From Tetramitus jugosus (Eukaryota; Heterolobosea; Eutetramitea; Acrasida; Vahlkampfiidae): a stretch of 64,000 nucleotides of DNA. Made by a program: the position numbers and the translations under genes. The stretch lies in NCBI GenBank assembly GCA_937625935.1, contig OW569347.1, positions 620,001-684,000 of the forward strand, in the 5' to 3' direction. Within the stretch, counting starts at the first letter, position 1, and the number at the start of each line of letters is the position of its first letter. Of the stretch, positions 1-9,384 are shown piece after piece. The notes under the pieces are model-generated. The model did no database searches. It was not told where the DNA came from and saw only the letters and a program-made list of their open reading frames with translations.

Positions 1-291
1 GTGTCGATAGTAGCTTGACTTTTTTGGTTGTGCTGAAAAGCTCTGATTTTTTTCATTGTTAATGTTGCTGTTAAGGGATGTTGTTCGTATCGTTGTGTGG
101 TCAACTGATGTCGTAGTTGTTGTGCTCGGTGAGAGCAATGGATGCTGCGTTTGATCTTCCATTGAGTCATGGTCAATTAGCAATGGTTCTACTCTTGGAT
201 TGGAAGGGTCATCTTCAAGATTGAAATCGTTCGTCGGATTCGGCAGTAGATGGCCACTCGGCGCGAAAATCAAGGTCTCAAAGTCAGACAT
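1..291 (-). CDS. N-terminal part of an unknown protein, cut by the window edge
   Basis: On the minus strand an ATG at 291-289 opens a frame of 97 codons that runs to base 1 without a stop, so only the N-terminus is in the window. The protein begins MSDFETLIFAPSGHLLPNP, continues acidic, and then becomes rich in Ser, Thr and Asn. Two acidic-dileucine-like stretches (EPLLIDHD and HPLLSPS) are visible at roughly residues 39-58. Such motifs are typical of cytosolic tails of endolysosomal membrane proteins, but they are too weak to assign a role. The family is not recognised. The codon usage and amino-acid pattern look like the other genes here, and no stop interrupts the frame, so I take it as real. 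Confidence 0.6.
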   Translation of the reverse strand, partial: MSDFETLIFAPSGHLLPNPTNDFNLEDDPSNPRVEPLLIDHDSMEDQTQHPLLSPSTTTTTSVDHTTIRTTSLNSNINNEKNQSFSAQPKKSSYYRH

Positions 292-473
292 CGTAATAGA
301 AATTCGACACTGCTCTATCTACTTTTTATTTTCTTCCAAACAAGAGGGAACCAATTGCTTGGCACGCAAAGAGGAATTCTGGGAAAAGTGAGCAAGACAT
401 GTGTCATCCACCCGGAGTGGAAGGTTCGATTTGCAAACGTGTTGTATCGGATGAGGTCGGAGTATATGGGAAA

Positions 474-538
474 TTATTGTCGGGGAGTGGGAGCACAACC
501 ACCATCATTCAAATTCCACTCACTCTCGTTCAATTCGG
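474..538 (-). repeat. Second copy of the 3' end of the 2784-3719 gene, with 27 nt missing
   Basis: This 65-nt stretch matches 2784-2875 in the same orientation with no mismatch that I can see, apart from one internal 27-nt gap (bases 2803-2829 or an equivalent placement). Because the gap is a multiple of three, the minus-strand reading stays in frame: it encodes ELNESEWNLNDGGC and then a shortened end PTPRQ with the same stop. Upstream on the minus strand the frame stays open to about 585 but no longer resembles the parent gene. It is a fragment of a paralogue or a local duplication, not a complete gene. Confidence 0.75.
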
Positions 539-565
539 ATTCATTCAGAGCTGTTCTGTTACAGT

Positions 566-886
566 ATGGTACCAGACTATGAATTAGAAAAATTCAGACT
601 CATCAGACCATACAACTTGGTTCACTTTACACCAACAATGTACACAACCAGAAAACAGTTTGTTGGAAAATCAGATAAGGTACGATCATTCAGAAGGTAT
701 TGTGTTCTATATGTCAATGGTGTGGTTCTGCTCATCATTTGTGCCACAGTCATGTATTTTATTGCTGTTGAATGTGAATACCAATCATTGCCAGTATCTA
801 CTGTCCTATATAAATCTGGAGTAGTACCAAGTTATAGATACTTAAAAACTATAAGTTTCATGATTCATCCATCCATATCTCCATAA
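566..886 (+). CDS. Possible small single-pass membrane protein
   Basis: An ATG-started frame of 106 codons contains one convincing hydrophobic segment at about residues 48-66 (core VNGVVLLIICATVMYFIAV) with charged residues before it, as in a signal-anchored protein. I recognise no family. Against it: the frame lies in a region with duplicated and disrupted sequence, its last 29 bases overlap the 3' end of the minus-strand gene at 858, and a GTACGA that could be a splice donor lies in the middle. It could be a chance frame. Confidence 0.25.
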   Translation: MVPDYELEKFRLIRPYNLVHFTPTMYTTRKQFVGKSDKVRSFRRYCVLYVNGVVLLIICATVMYFIAVECEYQSLPVSTVLYKSGVVPSYRYLKTISFMIHPSISP

Positions 887-1692
887 CATTATAAACTGCA
901 CGATCTATTTCTTTCAAATCTGACAGTGAGCAGTGCTTCTCAAAGGTAGTCACACGCCGCAACAATGTGGTTGTATCGCACTCACATACGCGTTGATTGA
1001 TCTGTAGTAAACATTGCTTATACGCATCAAACGCCTTCTTTGTATCTGTAACGGCTAAAGTATGAGTTATCTTATCTGAGCTTTCCAATGTATACTTTGT
1101 TCGAGTAAATCCATGTTGCTACTGTAGAAGATCAATGGTTTCTCGACAATATTGTTTTTCACCTCTGGAATAGCTGCTGGCATATCAAGGGTGATTTCTG
1201 ATTCATCGTTGCCCTTTTCACTTTCAACTTGTTCTGTTCGGGACTAACAATCAGCTTCTTGGAGGTCCTCAATGCACAATACTTGAAGCTATCGATACCC
1301 ACATTAGTATCAATCTTCATTATACCAAGATATGTTACATCGAATAGATAATAACATGATGCATCAACAAGAGCAAAAATAAATTGTGGTCGAGAGCCTG
1401 CGAATGTCACTGATATAGCACTATATTGTTCGTGAATGGTGGACTCCATTTCCCAAAGGCGTTTTAGCCAATTATATGCCACCATGCAATCTCCAGCGTT
1501 TGGTAGTGATATGTGATTGTTATTGCATTGTACGAACGTTCTTATAACGAGTATGTAGAACTCTACCAGCTCCTTGGGCAGAAAGTCAAAATTTGCCGTG
1601 GATGGTGGCATGTGGCTGTTGTTTCGTCTCCCGTGTCGTGAAACGCTAGAAATTTCCATAAACTCCACAAGAAAAACAAGAACATGAGCCAT
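858..1692 (-). pseudogene. Hypothetical gene read in three frames, with two frame changes
   Basis: Coding-like sequence continues across three minus-strand frames. Frame A runs from an ATG at 1692 (or more likely 1611, residue 28) to about 1230. Frame B continues with EQVESEKGNDESE and on to FYSSNMDLLEQ near 1100. Frame C runs from about 1095 to a TGA at 858 and ends VMEIWMDES. At the A/B change the bases TGTTC occur twice in tandem (1230-1239). Removing one copy would join the frames smoothly (SPEQ to VESEK), which suggests a 5-bp duplication. The B/C change could be another indel. Very short introns of about 20-44 nt are the alternative, but they lack good splice sites. No family is recognised. 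The ATG at 1692 overlaps the start of the divergent gene at 1684. Confidence 0.5.
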
Positions 1693-2769
1693 TTAGAAAC
1701 AAGCCGTCCCTCCGACTCACCCCAGAAGACAAACCACAAGCACACAAACCATCAACAATGCTCACCACAAGCGTTGAAGAGTAGGGTGGCTGACCAACCG
1801 AATGCTCTTGGTTGGTACTTTCGCTTAAGACCGTCATCAACCTACTTCTATCATTTTTACTTTACAGACAATCCCGATACTCAGAAACTCAACTACAAAC
1901 TGCACAGTTGTGATAGATATATTGACAAGTACTATGTTGTGAAGAGAAAGGACAATGGGGACTCTTCTATTAAGGAGGACTACTGGATCAAACATAGATA
2001 CACTTCTCATGAGAATTACTGGATACTGTCAATTATTAATGTGGTCAAAACCTTGCATTTGGACTCTGATAAGAACGAAAAGTTATCCTATCTGGAGATT
2101 TGCGCAGCTTTGGATAGAGCTGGATATCAAGTGAATGGACCAGATGCATTCCAGTGTATTGCTGAGTTAGTATCCGAAAGACAATACTTCATTAGAGATG
2201 ATGTGGAGATATATCTTGCATTTACCGCAATGCCAGATGGCAGATATTTGAAACATGGCGCATTTTCATTCCAAGCGAACATATTGACTGATGAGACAGA
2301 ACTGAATACTCGTGCCAAGGTTATTGTGTCTGAACTTGGTGCAGTACATGGCAAGAGCACTATTCTGGAGTACCTCAGACAGTCCAACTCTGAATATGCT
2401 GCATTATTTACTAATACGACTGATTTGAGCAAGTACTACTCCCAGGTTAATCAGTTCGATAGCTTGCAGAGATTACATGAATCTGATAGCACTAATAGTA
2501 ATGACCAATCAGTGAGCGAATATGAAGACTTCTATAACAAACACCATAGAGAACTTTTTGTGCCTGATGAGCTGGTAGAGAAGATGAGACCCAAGATACT
2601 CAATCTTCTGGATAGAGTCAAATGTGAACAGGTCAGGAGGCATGAGAACTACAAGAAAGATTTACTGAAGTGTGATTTTACCCTAAAGTCTCGTGAGAAT
2701 ATGACGATGGACCAAAAAGTGATGATGGAAGAACTGGAAGCACTGCTCAAGCAAGAGTCTACATTATAA
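1684..2769 (+). CDS. Hypothetical protein, 361 aa
   Basis: A single intact frame of 361 codons. The first 35 residues are polar (Ser, Thr, His, Gln). The rest is a globular mix of charged and aromatic residues, with a Ser/Asn/Asp-rich spacer at about 260-280 and a helical, charged C-terminus (residues 300-361). I see no signal peptide, membrane segment or catalytic motif that I recognise. The ATG at 1684 is the only early in-frame start. Those nine bases (ATGAGCCAT) also contain the upstream start of the minus-strand gene, so the two genes are divergent with practically no promoter between them unless the minus gene starts lower down. The stop at 2769 lies 14 bp from the end of the convergent gene at 2784. 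Confidence 0.7.
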   Translation: MSHLETSRPSDSPQKTNHKHTNHQQCSPQALKSRVADQPNALGWYFRLRPSSTYFYHFYFTDNPDTQKLNYKLHSCDRYIDKYYVVKRKDNGDSSIKEDYWIKHRYTSHENYWILSIINVVKTLHLDSDKNEKLSYLEICAALDRAGYQVNGPDAFQCIAELVSERQYFIRDDVEIYLAFTAMPDGRYLKHGAFSFQANILTDETELNTRAKVIVSELGAVHGKSTILEYLRQSNSEYAALFTNTTDLSKYYSQVNQFDSLQRLHESDSTNSNDQSVSEYEDFYNKHHRELFVPDELVEKMRPKILNLLDRVKCEQVRRHENYKKDLLKCDFTLKSRENMTMDQKVMMEELEALLKQESTL

Positions 2770-2783
2770 ATGGTGTATTTACT

Positions 2784-3719
2784 TTATTGTCGGGGAGTGG
2801 GAAGCTTGAGCTCTGGTTGTCTGGATAGAGCACAACCACCATCATTCAAATTCCACTCACTCTCGTTCAATTCGGTCTGATTCATGATTCGTAGTGTTGA
2901 TACGACCAATCTGGAAAAAATATTGGCATCAATCTGGTACACTGATAATCGGTCCAGAATGTCATCGAATGGTTCGTGTTTGAACTTTCGGTACATGATT
3001 AAATCCAGGTCCAAGTATACACTTTCATCTTTGAAGTAGTTTCCTTGCCGAGTCTGAGCTAACAGAGCTGCGCCTAGAGTCAAGTACCTCGCCTTGTCAA
3101 ATTCTTTCTTTGATGATGTGTTTACAGTCGATTCGTAATTGAACAATAGTTTTCCTAGATCTAACAATGTAAAAACTGGTTCTTGATTGGGTGCGACAAT
3201 TCTTTCTTCTTCTCCAATAAACAAAGACAATAGTTTCATGACGAACTTTGATCTATCCTGAAGAGATTCACAACATGGATAAGAAGCCAAATATTCATAG
3301 AAATGGAGTCTATCTGGGTTCTCTTTTGAAATTGTATCCCACACACGCCTACCATACTTATGCTGACCAATTTCTGGACAAATTTTCATTGTTTCTTCCT
3401 TCTTGATTTCTCTCAGTTCTTTACCAAAGTCCTCCTCCACAGGTTCAGGTACATCAGAATGTTCACTCCATATCTTATCAAATCTCATCTCTTGAATCAA
3501 AGGATCGAATTGGTGATTCTTCGACTTGGAAGAACGGATACCTGAACTATAGCTGGTCTCGTTCTTTTGGATTAGACTAGAACGTAACTCTTGACCATAG
3601 TTCTTTGTGTCAACTGAGGCTGCAGATCCCATTAGAATGGTTTGTTTCGTTGATAGATGTGCTGAGAATTCTTTTCCGCCGTACGTAGATCTGGCAGTTG
3701 ACGCATATCTACGAACCAT
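2784..3719 (-). CDS. Hypothetical protein, 311 aa
   Basis: An intact frame with a basic N-terminus (MVRRYASTARSTYGGKEF), a charged middle, and a globular C-terminal half (about residues 120-300) with long hydrophobic helices such as LTLGAALLAQ. The basic N-terminus, with Arg and Ser and no acidic residue in the first 15, could be a mitochondrial presequence, but that is weak. No family is recognised. Its start is only 10 bp below the stop of the same-strand gene at 3730, so it has no room for its own upstream promoter. The last 92 bases have a shortened copy at 474-538. Confidence 0.7.
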   Translation of the reverse strand: MVRRYASTARSTYGGKEFSAHLSTKQTILMGSAASVDTKNYGQELRSSLIQKNETSYSSGIRSSKSKNHQFDPLIQEMRFDKIWSEHSDVPEPVEEDFGKELREIKKEETMKICPEIGQHKYGRRVWDTISKENPDRLHFYEYLASYPCCESLQDRSKFVMKLLSLFIGEEERIVAPNQEPVFTLLDLGKLLFNYESTVNTSSKKEFDKARYLTLGAALLAQTRQGNYFKDESVYLDLDLIMYRKFKHEPFDDILDRLSVYQIDANIFSRLVVSTLRIMNQTELNESEWNLNDGGCALSRQPELKLPTPRQ

Positions 3720-3729
3720 GAATCGATGA

Positions 3730-4245
3730 TCAAAAATTTATTTTCCGAGGGTCATATTGGAGCACTGGAATAGTAGTTTCTGGTAGTTGTTTTCTCGCTG
3801 GTCTTGGTGTAAAAACAGCGGCTGTAGCAGCTCTTCGAGGAGCGACTGAAAAATCTAGGAATCCCAGGGCTCTATTAGGGTCGATGTAATTCTTCGGAGG
3901 ACTTACTCTAATTCTCACTGGGCTTATCTTTCTCTCCTCTCCCTCCACATTGCTTATTAATAATCGAGTTCTATCCGATTGACCAAAAATCGACGTTCCA
4001 ATGGACAAATTGATGGAACTCTCTTCTTCTACTCCAGAGATGAAGGGCCGTTGTCTAGGGTGCTTTGGAGGTCTCACTATCGGATCTATCTTGTGAGCTC
4101 TTGCGTTGAACATCAGATCACCAGGATGATCCAATTGATTCAAAGCTTTCGAAAATGAATGCAAGAAGATATCTTGACCCTTTCTTAGATCGATCCCGTA
4201 TCCTATACGAGGCGCGGAGTGTCGATCATATTGTCGATCAGACAT
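3730..4245 (-). CDS. Hypothetical basic protein, 171 aa
   Basis: A 171-codon frame, Arg/Pro/Ser-rich and probably mostly unstructured, for example SPVRIRVSPPKN at about 105 and RPARKQLPETT near the end. There is no membrane segment and no recognised motif. It sits between two same-strand genes with a 59-bp gap on its 5' side and a 10-bp gap on its 3' side. Such tight same-strand spacing is odd for an organism with ordinary monocistronic transcripts. It may be the first exon set of one gene with 2784-3719, although I found no good splice sites that join the two frames. Confidence 0.6.
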   Translation of the reverse strand: MSDRQYDRHSAPRIGYGIDLRKGQDIFLHSFSKALNQLDHPGDLMFNARAHKIDPIVRPPKHPRQRPFISGVEEESSINLSIGTSIFGQSDRTRLLISNVEGEERKISPVRIRVSPPKNYIDPNRALGFLDFSVAPRRAATAAVFTPRPARKQLPETTIPVLQYDPRKINF

Positions 4246-4304
4246 GGGCCTCCGTTGATAGGTAGGGTCAGAATCTTCTGTTGATCTGTTAGAGGAAGAA
4301 GTAG

Positions 4305-7300
4305 TTAGTCAGATAGTGAGGTAAGTGGAAATAGCACATATTCTACATACAAGTGTGACATTGCAGCAAATTTTCTCTCTTGCTCCTTTAGTATTTCTGC
4401 TTTTGCTTCCAACCACCGTTTATGTCTCAGCGACTCAACATTGTCGTTTCCCTTCATGTATCTACTCTCCTTAACTGGTTGAATGCCCTTTCCTGGACTG
4501 ACAGATCGGTCATTGGTCCTACTCTTTATCCTCTGCTTTGGTGGAATATCTGGTTTCTCTGTTGGGAAAACATGAAACTCAGAATCATCGTGCCAATGTG
4601 AGACAGAATTCTCCATTCCTTTCGAGGAAATAACGACGTTCTTTTTCTCAAAATCCACAGCAGAGATAGGCTTCTTTAAACTTAACCCTTCAGTTCTTGC
4701 TACGATCTCCTCAGTGCGCTGGTAACTACTCTCTGATATCTTAGCATCCTCCATTGGACTAGAACTCCTATTTCGAGAGTTGATGGAAGTTCTTCTTCGA
4801 AAAACATTTCCTTCAGGTTTCTCGGGTATGGTGGTGCTCTTTTTCGTAGGTTGTTCTGTTGTCTGCTCATTCGAAGAAACTGTACTTTCTTTCTCTTTCT
4901 GCAGAGATTGGATAAAATTTATAGCTTCAGCAAGAGCATCCTCTCTACTCTCCTTCTTTCCCACTTCGTTTTCTGCCTGCCTTTGGACTATACTTTGGAG
5001 TTCATTGTTGTCAGATAATTGAGGTATCAGGACTTTCTCGTTCTGGTTCTCCATAACTGAACTCTCAGATGATGTTTCCTGGTTCGGTCCGTGATCTTCA
5101 CTCTTTCTTCGTTTTTCACTCACGACTTTGTTGGGAGAAGGTGAAGCATTTCTACTCATTCTCTTCGATGATGTCACGTCATTCTTTTCTTCTCGATCGT
5201 TCCTGTCGGCCTTGCTTCTTTTGATCGGTGTATGTTCGTTCTCCTTGTCTCGAAGTCTCATTGGAGAGGGTGTTAAGTGACGACTACCATCTTTCTGAGA
5301 GTGAATTGCTCTCTTTGGTTTCTTCTCGCTTCCCTTTAGTACCTCTGCTGGTTCAATGCTTGCCAACCTCTCTTTCAGATCCTTATATTTACGCTTGTAC
5401 TCTTCGACTTCTTCTCTCGCTTTCACAATTTCACCAGTAAAATCTTTATCATCACTATGGACTTCCTCCTGTGTTAATAGCTGGTGTGTAAGCTCGTCAC
5501 ACCGTCGGGTCAATTGTTTCTTCTCACTCTCTAAAGAATATCGTTCCTCCTGCAACTTACTGTTGTTGATCTTCAGCTCTTCGAGTTGCTGTTGGTACTG
5601 CTTTTCTGCTTCTCTAAATTCATCTTGATGATCTCTTATTCTTTCATCCATGACTTCAGACGACTCTATCTTCAATCTCTCTTGGGCATGCTCTATCATT
5701 GATTTTGTTTTTTGAGCATGATCTTCTTTTATTCGATCCAGCTCTCTCTGCATGATCTCCTGACATTGGCTGACCGTTTGATCTTCCATTTCTTTCACAT
5801 ATACAACAAAACCAGTGACCATCCTTTTTAACCAGGTTAATCCCTCTTTCAATTCTCGAGTTCGACTCTTCATAACGAGAATAGTTTCTAAGTGCGTACC
5901 ACCATCCACTCTCCGCAAGAAGTTGGTGATAGCATGATTAATGCCGCTTAAATTCCTTATTGTTGCTTGCTTCAAATCTGTTAACTTCTCAATCTTAGTG
6001 TTTTGTGTTTCATCCACCGAATCATCGAGAGTATCCTCAATGGATAATATCGAGATCTGACACCTCTCCATCATAGAGCCAAGAATCGTACTGGCTTGAT
6101 TGGTCTCTTCAATCATATTGAATTTTTGTTTGTCTATTGCATCGTGCTCATCCTGTGCTGGATTAGAAGAAATGTTTTCTATTGATACTTCTTCCAAATC
6201 TGGAACAGCTCCAGAATTCTCTTCGTCGTCATTGTCTGACAAATCAGAGTCCATATCTTCTTGCTTCTTTAGTGAGTATATCTTTCCATTAGGACTGAAT
6301 ATCTTGAGTGACAAGAGTTGAGGATCCTTCTCAAGATCTTCGAAGGTCAAAGTTCTCTTCATGCCATTCTCATCGAAAATAAATACTTGTGCTTTTAAAA
6401 CAAGCTCGTGCAACTTGTTAATATCTGTATAATGCTTCTGAATTTCTTTCTCTGTGATCTTTTTCACTTTTTCAGGTATTTCAGATTTGTGTTCAGCTTT
6501 CGATCTTCGATAGTCAGTGATAAACCGTTTCACATTCTGACCACTCCTCGACATATCCGCAAAAATATTATCTATTCGTTCTTCTTGTTTGTCATACACG
6601 TTCTGTAATTGCCGAATATATGTTCGTAATTTTTTAACTTGACTCTCCTCTCTCTTCAAGTTCGTTACCAACATATCATCCTTGTCTCGGATATATTTCT
6701 TCCACACTACCATTCTATCCTTGTAGTTCTTATTTTCGAGTAGAACGTTTCCTATATTCACCTGTAGTTGTCGTATCGTATTTTCGAGCTCCAAATTAGA
6801 CTCTCTCAACTCCTCCACTGACTTTGCTTTCTCCATTACTTTTGAAAATGTTTCCTTAATATCCTTCAAATGCAAGAAGGATCCTCTCATTTTCTCAAGC
6901 ATATCCGAAACCATTTTCTCAGAGACAGAGTGTTCATTCATCCACATTCTTTCCTTGATGATTTGCTTTGATATTGCTTGACTACGTGCCATTTTCTCCA
7001 AGTTTGGAATAGTCATCACATTTTTATTTGCATCACCTGAAGCTGAGTCGATGATTTCAATATCCGGAATATCGTTGTTAATATTCTGGGCGTTCCTTAT
7101 CCGATCTCTTATTGGTACTACATTATCCTAAAATGAAAATATGATTCGTGTCAGCTATTCTTCTTTTCTTCTTCACATACATCTTTTCGAATGGTACCTA
7201 CAGAGTCTTTGTTCCAAACAGACAAGTCATTCACAGCCTCTTCTCTACCATATTGAGAATTTTCAATTAACCGATCAACCATAACCTTTGATTTCCTGAG

Positions 7301-7468
7301 TTCTTCCTGTCTTTCAGACAGCTCCTCCACTGAACTAAAAGGATTATCTGAACCGGTCGTTGGTGTAGGAACAGTCAGGACTGACTGAATGCCATCGGAC
7401 AAGGATACACTTGTTCTTCGTCCAGATAGCTTGTCCTCGATAGGATTCCCATTGGCATCCAGCTCCAT
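4305..7468 (-). CDS. Large coiled-coil protein, about 1,036 aa, one intron
   Basis: Exon 1 is 7468-7181 (96 codons) and exon 2 is 7127-4305. The 53-nt intron 7180-7128 has a GTATGT donor and a TTTTAG acceptor and keeps phase 0, joining GTIRKD to DNVVPIRD. Without it the N-terminus would be lost. Heptad-rich coiled coil covers about residues 110-280 and 460-660. The C-terminal third is a low-complexity Ser/Lys/Glu tail with several SP sites (TPSPMRL, SSSPMED, SVSPGKG) that could be CDK or MAPK sites. An acidic stretch (DSDLSDNDDEEN) lies near 370. The design resembles centrosomal or cytoskeletal scaffold proteins, but no specific family is recognised. It is divergent from the RAD9-like gene, which starts 214 bp away. 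Confidence 0.8.
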
Positions 7469-7682
7469 TACGGCGTTTAATTTTCTTCAGGACAGACACA
7501 CCGAAACCAACTACAGTATGATTACCGCCAACTTCACTTTTGCTATTCCTCCGACACTTCCATCAAACTCTCGACTTCCATTTTCCGCTGGAGAAAAAAC
7601 AATTTCTTCAATCGCAAAAAAAACGAAACACAACGATTTGAACTCACACCAACAACAAAGCGAACAAATCACATTCATCATC

Positions 7683-9353
7683 ATGGACGTTACAATCATT
7701 GGAGAAGAAATCAAAGTATTTGCCCATGTCATCACATGTCTCTCCAAACTAGGTGAACAACTCAACTTGGAAATGAATGTCAATCAACGTTCCATGGTAC
7801 TTCAAACCGTGAACAGCACCAAGAGTGCATTCGTACAATTCACTCTCCTATCAAGCTTTTTCAATCAATTTGATTTCATGCGAAACAGAAATCAAAAATA
7901 TCAACTTGTTCTCAAGCACTTCATGTCCGTGTTTCGCAACTTGAATCACATTAAGGAACTTCGCATGTTTGTGCCCATTGCTTCTTCTGACAGAAATGGT
8001 GGTGGTGGTGGTGGTACTCCAAATGGTAGTAGTGGAGTTCATGGTGATGCAGTTGTTGATGATGCCATGACGTCTGATGATGCCGATATGGACGCAGAAA
8101 ACAACAACTTGAACAATTCTCTGTACAATTATTTCACAATTGAGACTAGGACGGACAAGGGACTATTCAAGACGACAAGACTTGTTTTTTCTCAGGAAGA
8201 CATCTTCTCTGCCATGTTCGATTCGAGAACGTATCCTGTGGAACTGAGATGTGAATCCAAGGGACTCAACCAATGTCTCAACAATTTTCAACATACCGTG
8301 TCAGAGATTACGTTCACTCTGGAACAATCAAGGACGAGTTCTCAGCGATCCAGTGGTACAACCACAACTACTACTAACAGCAGTAGCAGAGGATCAAATG
8401 ACAGAGGTGTTCCTCCTTCGACAAACAATGATGCGGCTCCTTCGTCATCTACGGTGACTCCATCACCTTCGATGCCATCATCGGGTGTATCTTCCTCTTC
8501 TTCTGATGATTACATTGAGAGACAGATTAGAGTGTCTAGTTATATGAATCCAGGTAGTGTCGATATGAAGAATATGATGAAAACACAGGTATCAATTGAC
8601 TCGACGCAGTTTGACTTTTGGAGATGTGAAGTGCCAGCACCAGCGCTAGTGTCACAAGCCCAATTACCCAGTGTTGAAGATCCAACACCGAACCACACGG
8701 CTCAATCATCTGCTGGGCGTCCTAGGTCGCAAACACAGCAACCTGCATTTGTAAAACAGTTAGAGATGACATTTAATCTCAAGGACTTCAAGGCATTCCT
8801 TCACTTTTGTGAACAAGCCCATCAACCAGTCACCATATTCTTGGATCATCAAGGAAAGCCAATCATTTTTGAATCCAGCGCTGCTAACAACCAAAACGAT
8901 ATGGAAGCTGTGTGCGTCTTGGCTACTCTGTCCGAAGACTCGAATACTCAAAGTTCTACACAATCATCCACACCTCCTGCTCACTATACTCCTCGTGCCA
9001 CTCCATCTCCCTCTCCTGCAAGAGGTAGAACAGGAGGCAGAAGCAGTGTGTCAACATTTGTATCGACCCCAATCCAAATGCAACCACCAGCGAGTACACC
9101 TGACACAAATCAAGCGAACTTACAGCAATCTACGCCCAAGGATCAATCATACTATCCTCCAAGTAGTTTTGGCAGTGTTGGACATCAAGTCATTCATGAG
9201 AGTCCTCTAGATTCCCCCCATTCGTTCCCAAAGAGATCACGCCTCGGAACAAACGACGAAGGAGAGAATGATTATGAAGATGATGATGACGATCGGGTAG
9301 TGGAAGAAGACGATGGACAGAAGACGCCAAAAAGAACGAGGTATTCACCTTGA
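7683..9353 (+). CDS. RAD9: RAD9-like subunit of the 9-1-1 checkpoint clamp
   Basis: The protein starts MDVTIIGEEIKVFAHVITCL and has the PCNA-like fold of RAD9: FNQFDF, then the conserved KHFMSVFRNL helix at about residues 72-90. The second half of the clamp includes MTFNLKDFKAFLHFCEQ and VTIFLDHQGKPIIFES (about 358-395). Loops between them carry Gly and Ser/Thr/Asn inserts. After residue 415 comes a long Ser/Thr/Pro tail ending in an acidic and basic stretch (KKTPKRTRYSP-like), where RAD9 proteins are phosphorylated. At 556 residues it is longer than animal RAD9. The frame is open from 7389, but that part overlaps exon 1 of the divergent gene, so I chose the ATG at 7683. In the family, RAD9 with RAD1 and HUS1 is loaded at damaged DNA and activates ATR signalling. 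Confidence 0.85.
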   Translation: MDVTIIGEEIKVFAHVITCLSKLGEQLNLEMNVNQRSMVLQTVNSTKSAFVQFTLLSSFFNQFDFMRNRNQKYQLVLKHFMSVFRNLNHIKELRMFVPIASSDRNGGGGGGTPNGSSGVHGDAVVDDAMTSDDADMDAENNNLNNSLYNYFTIETRTDKGLFKTTRLVFSQEDIFSAMFDSRTYPVELRCESKGLNQCLNNFQHTVSEITFTLEQSRTSSQRSSGTTTTTTNSSSRGSNDRGVPPSTNNDAAPSSSTVTPSPSMPSSGVSSSSSDDYIERQIRVSSYMNPGSVDMKNMMKTQVSIDSTQFDFWRCEVPAPALVSQAQLPSVEDPTPNHTAQSSAGRPRSQTQQPAFVKQLEMTFNLKDFKAFLHFCEQAHQPVTIFLDHQGKPIIFESSAANNQNDMEAVCVLATLSEDSNTQSSTQSSTPPAHYTPRATPSPSPARGRTGGRSSVSTFVSTPIQMQPPASTPDTNQANLQQSTPKDQSYYPPSSFGSVGHQVIHESPLDSPHSFPKRSRLGTNDEGENDYEDDDDDRVVEEDDGQKTPKRTRYSP

Positions 9354-9384
9354 GAAATATAAACATTGAACCTCGATTCCTTTA

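Noticed and set aside
7389-7682. N-terminal extension of RAD9 to 7389
   Set aside because: It overlaps exon 1 of the opposite gene and is not conserved in RAD9. The clamp starts at MDVTIIG.
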